Source: Clostridia bacterium
GTDB taxonomy: Bacteria; Bacillota; Clostridia; Christensenellales; Aristaeellaceae
Direction: 5' to 3'
Length of the DNA: 64,000 nucleotides
NCBI GenBank assembly: GCA_017502305.1
Contig: JAFVVG010000060.1
Span: 1-64,000 of the forward strand
Positions 1-6,428 of the stretch are shown in pieces. A model generated the notes under the pieces. It made no database searches. It had not been told where the DNA came from and worked only from the letters and a program-made list of their open reading frames with translations. The position numbers were made by a program, and so were the translations under genes. How positions within the stretch are numbered: the first letter of the stretch is position 1; the number at the start of each line of letters is the position of its first letter.

Positions 1-246
1 CACTAAATCAATGAAGCCCTTCGCACCGCAGAAGGGGCACACATCGTTCGCGTTGCGTGCAGCATATCTATGAGAAGGATTGCCGGCGCATTGACTGATA
101 GTACCCGCGCGTTGAGTGGTACCATCCGTGGCAAGCAACCTAATAGTAACAAGGCCGCCGGTTACCTCATCCAACTGTTCTTCGTTCAGTTCGTTGTTCT
201 GGATTTCCTGCCCGGAAGGAATGTTCTTGCTCGTATCTTCGTTCAT
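1..246 (-). CDS. Double-glycine leader peptide (bacteriocin/RiPP-type precursor), cut by window edge
   Basis: An open minus-strand frame of 82 codons runs from ATG at 246 to the left edge. A perfect AAGGAGG lies just upstream of the ATG. The N-terminus is acidic and polar and carries 'ELNEEQLDEVTGG' (residues 20-32), the classic double-glycine leader that C39-peptidase ABC exporters cut after GG. The visible mature part (residues 33-82) has three Cys, including 'CPFCG' near the edge. This matches the broad class of bacteriocin-type signal peptides in Clostridia. The mature sequence is not one I recognise and its C-terminus is unseen. No exporter or modification enzyme lies in the window; it would have to be to the left. 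Leader call confident, function unknown. Confidence 0.75.
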   Translation of the reverse strand, partial: MNEDTSKNIPSGQEIQNNELNEEQLDEVTGGLVTIRLLATDGTTQRAGTISQCAGNPSHRYAARNANDVCPFCGAKGFIDLV

Positions 247-330
247 GGCGAAACCTCCTTGCGTTATTGTGCCTATTGATACGATGAAAGTGCGGAGAAG
301 GGATAACCAATCTGGAATCTGTCTGAAAAT

Positions 331-359
331 ATTATACCTGATACCAGCATCTTTTACAA
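331..359 (-). promoter_or_regulatory. Promoter of the double-glycine peptide gene
   Basis: On the minus strand TTGTAA (359-354) and TATAAT (336-331) are separated by 17 nt. This leaves a 5' leader of roughly 80 nt before the ATG at 246. The small gene therefore has its own promoter and is not read through from the cassette genes behind it. Confidence 0.65.
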
Positions 360-366
360 CCAAAAA

Positions 367-397
367 TCAAAAACACTGGCTAAGCCGGTGGTTTTGA
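367..397. terminator. Stem-loop terminator with A/T-flanked arms
   Basis: A 14-nt arm (367-380) is complementary, with one internal G.T and one mismatch, to 384-397 around a TAA loop. The arms begin with AAAA and end with TTTT, so the hairpin could stop transcription in either direction. It separates the cassette array from the promoter of the double-glycine peptide gene. Confidence 0.6.
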
Positions 398-426
398 TTC
401 CCTTATATTCATGTGAAAGCACAAAA

Positions 427-456
427 AAGAACCAGTCTCTTTCGAAACTGGTTCTT
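427..456 (-). terminator. Cassette terminator C (conserved loop)
   Basis: A perfect 10-bp inverted repeat, AAGAACCAGT/ACTGGTTCTT, encloses the loop read as TTCGAAAGAG on the minus strand. It is followed by TTTTGT. The hexamer CTGCCA (463-458) precedes the stem on the minus strand, as at the 3' end of tRNA-Trp. Stem and loop are identical to the hairpin after the tRNA at 2137-2166. Confidence 0.8.
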
Positions 457-475
457 CTGGCAGGGACAAGCATTG

Positions 476-868
476 TTACATCTTGATCCTGTTCTGCAAA
501 TATTTCAGATTAAAAAGCCATTCATCGTCATTTTTCATCTGGGCTTGTTGCTGACTGCGAGCAAGTTGCTTTTTAAGCATTGGTTCTTCCATATCCAGCA
601 GTCTGTTATGAATAATAATTGCGCCCGGCCAATTCAAATCCTGCAGCCATTCAAATATTTGATCCAGATATGGCTCAAGTTCGCTATCAGTGCGTTGAGC
701 AAGAATGATTGCACAATTCTCCCACACCGCTTTAGGATTTGGAAGAATCATTGGCTGGATGAAGAGCCACAGGTTCTGTATGCTGCTTGCTTCCTCAATG
801 GCAGCTCGCTGAACATCTTCAGGCTGCCCCCACGATAGACGAGAATAGAAATCATCAAAGTAATGCAT
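476..868 (-). CDS. DUF5071-like small protein
   Basis: A 130-aa soluble protein. ATG at 868 is preceded by AGGAGT; a longer frame upstream only reads back through a tRNA fragment and is rejected. The segment around residues 70-90, 'YLDQIFEWLQDLNWPGA', resembles the HEAT-like DUF5071 signature (…LLEWLQDMNWP…), a family often found beside SUKH-type and polymorphic-toxin immunity genes. A predicted role as an immunity-like protein is inference only; no toxin is visible. It is the third and last gene of the tRNA-Trp-linked cassette series, with its own conserved-loop terminator at 427-456. Base composition is AT-richer than the chromosomal genes to the right. Confidence 0.6.
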   Translation of the reverse strand: MHYFDDFYSRLSWGQPEDVQRAAIEEASSIQNLWLFIQPMILPNPKAVWENCAIILAQRTDSELEPYLDQIFEWLQDLNWPGAIIIHNRLLDMEEPMLKKQLARSQQQAQMKNDDEWLFNLKYLQNRIKM

Positions 869-879
869 TGAATACTCCT

Positions 880-936
880 CTCTTTCGAAACTGGTTCCTG
901 TGGCAGGGGCACTAGGACTTGAACCCAGAACAAAAG
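880..936 (-). repeat. tRNA-Trp 3'-half remnant plus damaged terminator (copy B)
   Basis: Positions 901-935 match the 3' end of the tRNA-Trp gene (2168-2202), including the encoded CCA, with one visible mismatch (t920 versus c2187). The neighbouring 880-900 matches the left part of the downstream terminator hairpin, including the conserved loop. The right arm of that hairpin is lost where the 476-868 gene begins. The fragment starts within a few bases of the stop codon of the lipoprotein gene (939). It cannot fold as a tRNA. Confidence 0.85.
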
Positions 937-938
937 AT

Positions 939-1352
939 TCACTTTGCATCCCATTTTGATACAATAGTATTTGGACGTTCAATATCTTCATTCAGTACCC
1001 AATGACCATTCTGAAGCTCATAGCAGTAGATTCCAATATCCGCTGATTGAATCCAAATGCGACGCGTGCCTTCCTCCCAGCAGATGCCCCAGAAATCCAT
1101 TGCGCGGGCAGGGATGAAACTGTCCAGCAGTTCATTTGTGCTGGTATCGTAGACGTTCACCTGAATGACAGGTATATCGCTTCCATCCTGCTTTGTTGCA
1201 GCATGTTCTGCACGATATAGACCATCTGAACTAATCACCGGCCCATTTGTGAAAGAGCCCCAGTATTCAGGCTCAGAGGATTGTAGAGAAGAACATCCTG
1301 ACACTACAAGGAAAATGAAGAAACAGAGCAGAACTCCGAGAATCTTTCTCAC
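939..1352 (-). CDS. Putative lipoprotein, unknown function
   Basis: A 137-aa protein starting with GTG at 1352, behind AGGAGGGG. The N-terminus has two basic residues, a hydrophobic stretch and a lipobox 'VSGC' with Cys at about residue 20, so it should be exported and lipid-anchored. The rest is a small domain rich in aromatic residues and Cys ('WGICWEE', 'IGIYCYEL'). I do not recognise the family. It has its own promoter (1380-1408), and its stop codon abuts a tRNA-Trp 3' remnant. It is the second gene in the cassette series. Confidence 0.65.
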   Translation of the reverse strand: MRKILGVLLCFFIFLVVSGCSSLQSSEPEYWGSFTNGPVISSDGLYRAEHAATKQDGSDIPVIQVNVYDTSTNELLDSFIPARAMDFWGICWEEGTRRIWIQSADIGIYCYELQNGHWVLNEDIERPNTIVSKWDAK

Positions 1353-1379
1353 CAGTATCCCCTCCTGTCTTGCAGCGTC

Positions 1380-1408
1380 AATATATCATCAACGCCCGAT
1401 GTCGTCAA
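1380..1408 (-). promoter_or_regulatory. Promoter of the lipoprotein gene
   Basis: TTGACG (1408-1403), a 17-nt spacer and TATATT (1385-1380) on the minus strand. It lies between the terminator of the SEC-C gene and the lipoprotein GTG start, so this cassette carries its own promoter. Confidence 0.7.
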
Positions 1409-1429
1409 GCGTGATGGCAGCATTGTTGC

Positions 1430-1469
1430 AAAAAAGACGCAAGCTCTTTCGAACTCGCGTTCATGGCAG
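1430..1469 (-). terminator. Cassette terminator D (conserved loop, different stem)
   Basis: On the minus strand the 7-bp stem ACGCGAG/CTTGCGT (one G.T) encloses TTCGAAAGAG and is followed by six T. CTGCCA (1469-1464) precedes it. The loop and CTGCCA are shared with terminators A, B and C while the stem sequence differs. It ends the SEC-C gene. Confidence 0.8.
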
Positions 1470-1481
1470 AAACAGGATGCA

Positions 1482-2111
1482 TCAATGACGATATACTCTT
1501 TCGACATTGGCATACTTCTTTCGCAGAGCATCGATGTCAACATTCTCATTCGGCATGATCTTAGCAAGGACACCCCACAACCCCTGTTTCTCATCGGGGA
1601 AATTGTCCATGTAGTCGCAGAATGGCATACTTGCAACAAAACGTGCTTCCATATCTACTCCGCGACCGCTAATGCCATACTTGAGTGAGGGTAATGTGTG
1701 AGTAACAATATCATTTCCGAATAGAACTGGATTAGAAACTGGCAATCCGCTTTGAAGCGTCATGTAACACGCTAAATCAAAAACAGAATTGTTGATTTCA
1801 ACCCATGAATGATCGAAAATGAAAGCATTACCACATGCTACCTCTCCATAGCACAGAACCGGATCGAAACCCAATTCTGAAAGAGCGACAAAAAGCACCG
1901 AACTGGTTGCGTGACAGGCTCCAATCCACTGATGTTCCTTCATGTATCGAAAGAGGTTTACTATGGTATCCACAGTGGATGTGCTGCATTGATTATCTTG
2001 TAATGTGTTCTCGATGGTTTGGATCATGTTCTGCGCTGCATTGGCATTCATGCAACACTTCTTGTATTTTTTTCCACTTCCACAAGGGCAAGGATCATTT
2101 CTACCGACCAT
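1482..2111 (-). CDS. SEC-C motif protein with transglutaminase-like Cys/His region
   Basis: A 209-aa protein from ATG at 2111 with AAAGGAGG upstream; an upstream in-frame extension would read through tRNA-Trp and is rejected. Residues 2-20 are a SEC-C zinc motif ('[18 protein letters not shown]'), a metal-binding tail or head found on SecA and many accessory proteins. The middle region has Cys in 'GACHATS', His in 'DHSWVE' and Asp in 'VFDLACY', an order suggesting a transglutaminase/papain-like fold. That catalytic reading is inference. It is the first gene after tRNA-Trp in the cassette array. Substrate and function are unknown. Confidence 0.7.
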   Translation of the reverse strand: MVGRNDPCPCGSGKKYKKCCMNANAAQNMIQTIENTLQDNQCSTSTVDTIVNLFRYMKEHQWIGACHATSSVLFVALSELGFDPVLCYGEVACGNAFIFDHSWVEINNSVFDLACYMTLQSGLPVSNPVLFGNDIVTHTLPSLKYGISGRGVDMEARFVASMPFCDYMDNFPDEKQGLWGVLAKIMPNENVDIDALRKKYANVERVYRH

Positions 2112-2136
2112 AGCTATCCTCCTTTGGATATGTGAA

Positions 2137-2166
2137 AAGAACCAGTCTCTTTCGAAACTGGTTCTT
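2137..2166 (-). terminator. Terminator A after tRNA-Trp
   Basis: A perfect 10-bp stem AAGAACCAGT/ACTGGTTCTT with loop TTCGAAAGAG (minus strand) lies one base after the encoded CCA of the tRNA, followed by TTTTC. It is the apparent parent of copies B and C. Confidence 0.85.
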
Positions 2167-2167
2167 C

Positions 2168-2241
2168 TGGCAGGGGCACTAGGACTCGAACCCAGAACAA
2201 AGGTTTTGGAGACCCACGTGTTACCATTACACCATACCCCT
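2168..2241 (-). tRNA. tRNA-Trp (CCA anticodon), CCA end encoded
   Basis: The minus-strand sequence folds as a cloverleaf: a 7-bp acceptor (AGGGGTA/TGCCCCT), a 4-bp D stem (GTGT/ACAC), anticodon loop CTCCAAA giving anticodon CCA, and T arm CTGGG-TTCGAGT-CCTAG. Discriminator G and CCA are encoded (2171, then 2170-2168). The anticodon stem is weak, with a T.T at 27:43 and a G.T below it. The overall sequence is close to that known for Bacillus tRNA-Trp. Its 3' end recurs downstream (901-935), as expected of a repeatedly used integration site. Confidence 0.92.
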
Positions 2242-2424
2242 ATGCACTTCGTGCTACGTTTGATATTATAGCTGCTGAAAAGGGGATTGTCAAGCACTTT
2301 TTTCGGAAAAATTGTATTTGTTGGCGTATCCGGGTTAAGGATTCATGAGAAAAACATAACGGGTCTTTACGAGAATGGCTGCTTTATGGTAAAATTACTC
2401 CGAATAGGGATAGGTGGTGAGGTT

Positions 2425-4098
2425 GTGACCGGACTGGTGCGCAGGGCGCAGGCGTATATCAGGCTTCATGGCGTGACGTATACGCTGCAGCGCTGCGGTG
2501 AAAAAGCCGCGGAAAGAGTGTTCGGGTTCTACAACCGGGCCTGGCGGCAGCTGGCCGCGACGCCGGCGGAGCTGGAGGCGCAGCGCGCGCAGCCCATCGA
2601 CGCCGGATTGATCAGCGTGGTGGTGCCGGTATATAACACCGATCCCGTGATGCTGAGGGAAATGATTGACTCGCTGCTGGCGCAGACCTACGGGCATTGG
2701 GAGGCGATCCTGTTTGACGATTGCTCCGCCAGGGCCGACACTTGTGCTGTGCTGAAGGAAGCGGCGGCGAGGGATGCGCGTATCCGTGTGCACAGGGGTG
2801 AAACCAACCAGGGCATCTCCGGCAGCAGCAACAGCGCCGTGGAGCTGGCCTGGGGTGAGTGGATCGCACTGATGGATCATGATGACCTGCTGACGCCGGA
2901 CGCGCTGTATGTGGTGGCACGAACGATTCTGGATAAGCAGCCGGATCTGATCTACTCTGATGAGGACAAGGTAACCGAGGACGGCCGGCGGCACACGGAT
3001 CCCCATTTCAAGCCGGATTTCTGCCCGGATAATCTGCGCTCGGGCAATTACGTCTGCCATCTGATGGTGATGCGCAAGAGTCTTTTGCTGCGGGCCGGCG
3101 GCTTTCGGACGGCCTTCAACGGATCCCAGGACCATGACCTGACGCTCCGCTGCGTGGAGCACACCGACAAAGTTGTGCATATTCCGAAGGTTTTGTATCA
3201 TTGGCGGACGGTGAATTCCTCGGTGAGCCACCAGAATCTGATGAAGTGCGTGGAGGCTGCCTGCGCCGCGGTGCAGGAACACATGGAGCGCATTGGATGG
3301 CCTGGGGTGGCGGAAACGGAAAACGGCAATATCCGCCTGAAATATGACATCAAGGGCAAACCGTCGGTGGGCGTTTATATCTTTGGCGAGGATCAGGCGG
3401 CCATGGAAAGCTGTCGGACTGCAATGCAGGACGACGCCTGGACGGACAAGGTGATTCACACGGTGTTCATCGGCCCTGAGGGCCGGTATGCCGCCATGAA
3501 CAGGGCGGCGGAGGGTGCCAAGGAGGATGTTCTGCTGATGATGGAAGCTTCCGTAACGCCTCTGAGCGCAGGATTGATAACCGAAATGCTCATGTATGCC
3601 CAGCGGGACGATGTGGGCGCTGTGACGCCCAAGCTGATCGACCGCAAGCGCCGTGTGACCCATGCAGGCTTTGCGGTAGGAATGCAGGGCGGAGCCCTTT
3701 GCCGGCAGCCCGGTGCGCCGGTGCACATCGGCGGCTGGCATCTGATGCTGCAGAAGAGCCACAATGTGGCGGCGGTAAGCGCCGCATGCCTGATGATCCG
3801 CAGGGATCATTTTGTGCCCTTTGACGAAGGCTTCCGCGGTGGACTTGGCGCGGCGGACTGGTCGCTCGTCCTGGCGAAAAAGGGTATGCGCCATGTGTTG
3901 ACCCCCTATGCCCTGGGTTGCTGTGAGAACAAAGCATGGCTTCTGCTGGGAAAAAAGCGGGACGAAGGGGATGCGAAGCGCTTCGCGGCGCATTGGAAAG
4001 ACGTGGCGGATCCCTGCTTCAGCGGTATGTTCGCGCCGGATTCCGGCAACTACCGGCTGAGAAGTAACTATGACTATCTCCATGAACAGGTAAGGTGA
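2425..4098 (+). CDS. GT2 family glycosyltransferase, two GT-A modules
   Basis: A 557-aa protein. GTG at 2425 has AGGTGG 7 nt upstream and is preferred; an in-frame ATG at 2386 lacks a clear ribosome site. Residues about 65-290 form a GT-A domain: 'ISVVVPVYNTDP' nucleotide-binding start, 'DHDD' metal-binding motif, 'SQDHDL' near the end. Residues about 315-520 resemble a second, degenerate GT-A module without an evident DxD. No membrane segment is obvious. The family makes surface polysaccharides or glycolipids from nucleotide sugars; donor and acceptor cannot be read here. It is followed after 7 nt by a GT1 enzyme, suggesting a shared glycosylation task. Confidence 0.85.
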   Translation: MTGLVRRAQAYIRLHGVTYTLQRCGEKAAERVFGFYNRAWRQLAATPAELEAQRAQPIDAGLISVVVPVYNTDPVMLREMIDSLLAQTYGHWEAILFDDCSARADTCAVLKEAAARDARIRVHRGETNQGISGSSNSAVELAWGEWIALMDHDDLLTPDALYVVARTILDKQPDLIYSDEDKVTEDGRRHTDPHFKPDFCPDNLRSGNYVCHLMVMRKSLLLRAGGFRTAFNGSQDHDLTLRCVEHTDKVVHIPKVLYHWRTVNSSVSHQNLMKCVEAACAAVQEHMERIGWPGVAETENGNIRLKYDIKGKPSVGVYIFGEDQAAMESCRTAMQDDAWTDKVIHTVFIGPEGRYAAMNRAAEGAKEDVLLMMEASVTPLSAGLITEMLMYAQRDDVGAVTPKLIDRKRRVTHAGFAVGMQGGALCRQPGAPVHIGGWHLMLQKSHNVAAVSAACLMIRRDHFVPFDEGFRGGLGAADWSLVLAKKGMRHVLTPYALGCCENKAWLLLGKKRDEGDAKRFAAHWKDVADPCFSGMFAPDSGNYRLRSNYDYLHEQVR

Positions 4099-4105
4099 TT
4101 GCAAG

Positions 4106-5371
4106 ATGAAGATTACAATGCTGACCATTGGCTCCACGGGCGACGTGCGGCCGTATGTGCTGCTGGGCAGGGAACTCAAGGCCCGGGGCCACGAGATCAC
4201 CATTGCGACCTTCTCCGGGTTTGAGAAGCTCATTGCTGAAAACGGGCTGAACTATTTCCCCCTTTCCGGCGACGTGATGAAGCTGATGGCCAATGTGATG
4301 AAGCCTGGCGTGAACGGCGTGACGTTCCTCAAGGCCTTTGAGGATTCCATCAGGGACGTGGCGCCGGTTCTGCTGGCTGATCTGATGCGGGCCTGCGAAG
4401 GCGCTGACGCCATGATGTGCACCTTCTTTGGCAGCCTTTTCTATTCCATTGCCGAGAAGCACAACATTCCCTGCATCCAGACCCATTATTTCCCCATGGA
4501 TCCCAACGATCTGACGCCCATTTCTTCCGCCCCTGGCCAGCACCTGGGCAAGACCTGGAACCGTACCTCCTACCGGCTGGCGTATCTGCTGATTGGTATG
4601 CTGGAGAAGCGGTACCTGACCCAGTGGCGGATCGACAACGGCCTGGAGGTGCGCAAGCTGCAGACCAGGCCCGATTACCGCGTGGGCGACCAGACGGTGC
4701 CGGTGATCTATGCCATCAGCCCCCTGGTGTATCCCCGGCCCAAGGCATGGGACGAGCACATCCACATGTCCGGCTTCTGGTGGGATGACGAGCCCGTGAC
4801 CTGGGAACCGCCCCAGGACCTGAAGGACTTCCTGGAGAACGGTGAGCAGCCCATCTATATCGGATTTGGCTCCATGGTCAGCGGCGATATGAACAAGACC
4901 TTCACCAAGGTGCTCAAGGCCGTGCGCGCCTCCCGTGTGCGGGCGGTGATCAGCCTGGGCTGGGGCGGCAAGGACATGCACCTGAAGTCCAACAACCGGG
5001 TGTATTTTGCCGATTATGTGCCCCACGACTGGCTCTTCCCCCGGGTGCGGGCGGTGGTGCACCACGGCGGCGCCGGAACCACGGCGGCTGGGTTACGCTA
5101 TGGCAAGCCCACCCTGGTTGTGCCTTTTGGCGGCGACCAGCCCCTGTGGGGCAACCGGGTGCATGCCATCGGCTGCGGACCCAAGCCCATCAGCCGTGAC
5201 ATGATGACCGTGCAGCGCCTGACCAAGGGCCTCATCGACCTGACCACCCACGCCAGCTACCGTGTGGCTGCGGAGGAGCTGGGCGCCCGGCTGCGCTTGG
5301 AAACAGGCACCAAGAACGCCGCTGACATTGTGGAGCGGGAGATCCTGGCCTGGAAGGAGAACGCGAAATGA
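4106..5371 (+). CDS. GT1-family (UGT-like) glycosyltransferase
   Basis: A 421-aa GT-B protein with AAGGTGA before ATG 4106. The N-terminus 'MLTIGSTGDVRPYVLLG' is typical of the sterol glucosyltransferase/MGT-like branch. 'FGSMVSGD' marks the start of the C-terminal Rossmann half. 'HHGGAGTTAAGLRYGKPT' followed by 'PFGGDQPLWG' is the nucleotide-sugar signature. Members glycosylate lipids, sterols or small molecules using UDP- or dTDP-sugars. No signal peptide is seen. It overlaps the next gene by 4 nt and sits 7 nt after the GT2 gene, so the three are probably one operon. Substrate unknown. Confidence 0.88.
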   Translation: MKITMLTIGSTGDVRPYVLLGRELKARGHEITIATFSGFEKLIAENGLNYFPLSGDVMKLMANVMKPGVNGVTFLKAFEDSIRDVAPVLLADLMRACEGADAMMCTFFGSLFYSIAEKHNIPCIQTHYFPMDPNDLTPISSAPGQHLGKTWNRTSYRLAYLLIGMLEKRYLTQWRIDNGLEVRKLQTRPDYRVGDQTVPVIYAISPLVYPRPKAWDEHIHMSGFWWDDEPVTWEPPQDLKDFLENGEQPIYIGFGSMVSGDMNKTFTKVLKAVRASRVRAVISLGWGGKDMHLKSNNRVYFADYVPHDWLFPRVRAVVHHGGAGTTAAGLRYGKPTLVVPFGGDQPLWGNRVHAIGCGPKPISRDMMTVQRLTKGLIDLTTHASYRVAAEELGARLRLETGTKNAADIVEREILAWKENAK

Positions 5372-6135
5372 CCGTGTTTGAGCGCATGGAGGCGCTGGTG
5401 AGGACGCTGCCGGGGAAAATCGGCCTGTATGTGTGCTATCCGGACAGAGGCGAGGGCTATGGCTTCAATGCCGATATGCCCCTGGAGGCGGCCAGCGTAA
5501 TCAAGGTGCCTATCATGGTGGAGGCATTCCGGCAGAAGGAAGCGGGGCTTATTGATTTCGACGCCCCGGTGACCATTTGCAGGGAAGACAAGCTGCCCTC
5601 CTGCGGGGCGCTGACCTACCTGCACGACGGCGTGACGGTGACGGTGGGGGATCTGGTGACGCTGATGATCATTCTCAGCGACAATACCGCCACCAACCTG
5701 ATGATCGGCATGCTGGGGATTGAGAACATCAACAGGACGATTGATGATCTGGGCCTGACGGGCACAAGGCTGAACAGAATGCTGTTCCGGCCTGAGCTTT
5801 CCCGGCAGGGGATTCAGAATGACGTTTCCGCTGTGGACATGGGCAAGCTTCTCCAGGGCATGCTGCATGGCGAGATCGTGAGCCCGGAGGCTTCCGCGAG
5901 GATGCTGGAGATTCTGGGTGATCAGCGGCTCAACGGCAAGCTGCCCTTCTATCTGCACAGCAAGGACATCCGCTGTGCCCATAAAACCGGCGAAGACGAC
6001 GGTATCACCCACGATGTGGGTGTGATCTTCGCGGAAGAGACATGTGTGGTGTGCTTCCTCTCCAACGAGACGGACGTGCCTCTTGCGGAGCGTGCTATGC
6101 AGGATCTGGCAGCTATGGCTGCGGGTGTTTTCTGA
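5368..6135 (+). CDS. Class A beta-lactamase-fold serine hydrolase, cytoplasmic
   Basis: A 255-aa protein starting with ATG inside the end of the GT1 gene (ATGA overlap). It has the penicillin-interacting motifs in order: 'SVIK' (SxxK) near residue 45, 'SDN' near 109, and 'HKTG' near 205. The length fits a class A beta-lactamase domain. There is no signal peptide, unlike true beta-lactamases, which must be outside the membrane. It may be a cytoplasmic esterase or amidase, or an exported protein lacking a canonical signal. Co-transcription with two glycosyltransferases hints at glycoconjugate processing, which is inference. Confidence 0.8.
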   Translation: MTVFERMEALVRTLPGKIGLYVCYPDRGEGYGFNADMPLEAASVIKVPIMVEAFRQKEAGLIDFDAPVTICREDKLPSCGALTYLHDGVTVTVGDLVTLMIILSDNTATNLMIGMLGIENINRTIDDLGLTGTRLNRMLFRPELSRQGIQNDVSAVDMGKLLQGMLHGEIVSPEASARMLEILGDQRLNGKLPFYLHSKDIRCAHKTGEDDGITHDVGVIFAEETCVVCFLSNETDVPLAERAMQDLAAMAAGVF

Positions 6136-6185
6136 ACGGAAAAGATCACATTTTAAATTTTGTTCAGGTTTTTCGGGAAAAGGCC

Positions 6186-6214
6186 TTGACGGAAACGCTT
6201 TCCTGGGTTATACT
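6186..6214 (+). promoter_or_regulatory. Promoter of leader-peptide/ABC exporter unit
   Basis: TTGACG (6186-6191), a 17-nt spacer and TATACT (6209-6214): a near-consensus vegetative promoter. The transcript would begin about 30 nt before the leader peptide ATG at 6251. Confidence 0.85.
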
Positions 6215-6250
6215 GCCAACGAAATCAGCTTACAGAAAGGAGGTCGCAAA

Positions 6251-6334
6251 ATGTCTGTTATGAACTTTGCAGCAAATCGAGCTGAAAACGCTTTTGCGGC
6301 CTTGTCTGTGGGTGAGATGAAGGTGCGGGGCTAA
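6251..6334 (+). CDS. 27-aa leader peptide upstream of ABC exporter
   Basis: ATG 6251 has an AAAGGAGG ribosome site 7 nt upstream and reads 27 codons ('MSVMNFAANRAENAF' at the start) to TAA at 6334. It lies between a strong promoter and an intrinsic terminator, and no other gene fits the gap. The layout matches uORF-controlled drug exporters such as bmrB-bmrCD of Bacillus subtilis, where ribosome stalling on the leader prevents termination. The peptide itself resembles nothing I can name. The coding call rests on its ribosome site and position. Confidence 0.65.
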   Translation: MSVMNFAANRAENAFAALSVGEMKVRG

Positions 6335-6362
6335 GCCTGCGCCTGCATATCCGCGCATACAG

Positions 6363-6394
6363 CACCGGTCGCATCATGTGTGACCGGTGTTTTT
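6363..6394 (+). terminator. Attenuator-type terminator before ABC exporter genes
   Basis: CACCGGTC (6363-6370) pairs perfectly with GACCGGTG (6382-6389), followed by five T. It lies after the leader peptide stop and 35 nt before the first ABC gene, so it must be bypassed for exporter expression. A competing antiterminator fold was not identified by eye. Confidence 0.85.
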
Positions 6395-6428
6395 CTATAT
6401 CTCCGCAATGGAAAGGAGCTTATTCTTT

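Noticed and set aside
869..991. N-terminal extension of the DUF5071-like gene to 991
   Set aside because: It reads through the tRNA 3' remnant and into the lipoprotein gene; ATG 868 has its own ribosome site.
1..2241. Integrated prophage or ICE at tRNA-Trp
   Set aside because: No integrase, structural or transfer genes are present and the repeats enclose only single small genes; a cassette-type process fits better.
2112..2297. N-terminal extension of the SEC-C gene upstream of 2111
   Set aside because: The extension would translate the tRNA-Trp gene and its terminator; ATG 2111 has AAAGGAGG directly before it.
2395..4233. A 612-codon minus-strand frame opposite the GT2 gene
   Set aside because: His/Arg/Pro-rich antisense of a clear glycosyltransferase.
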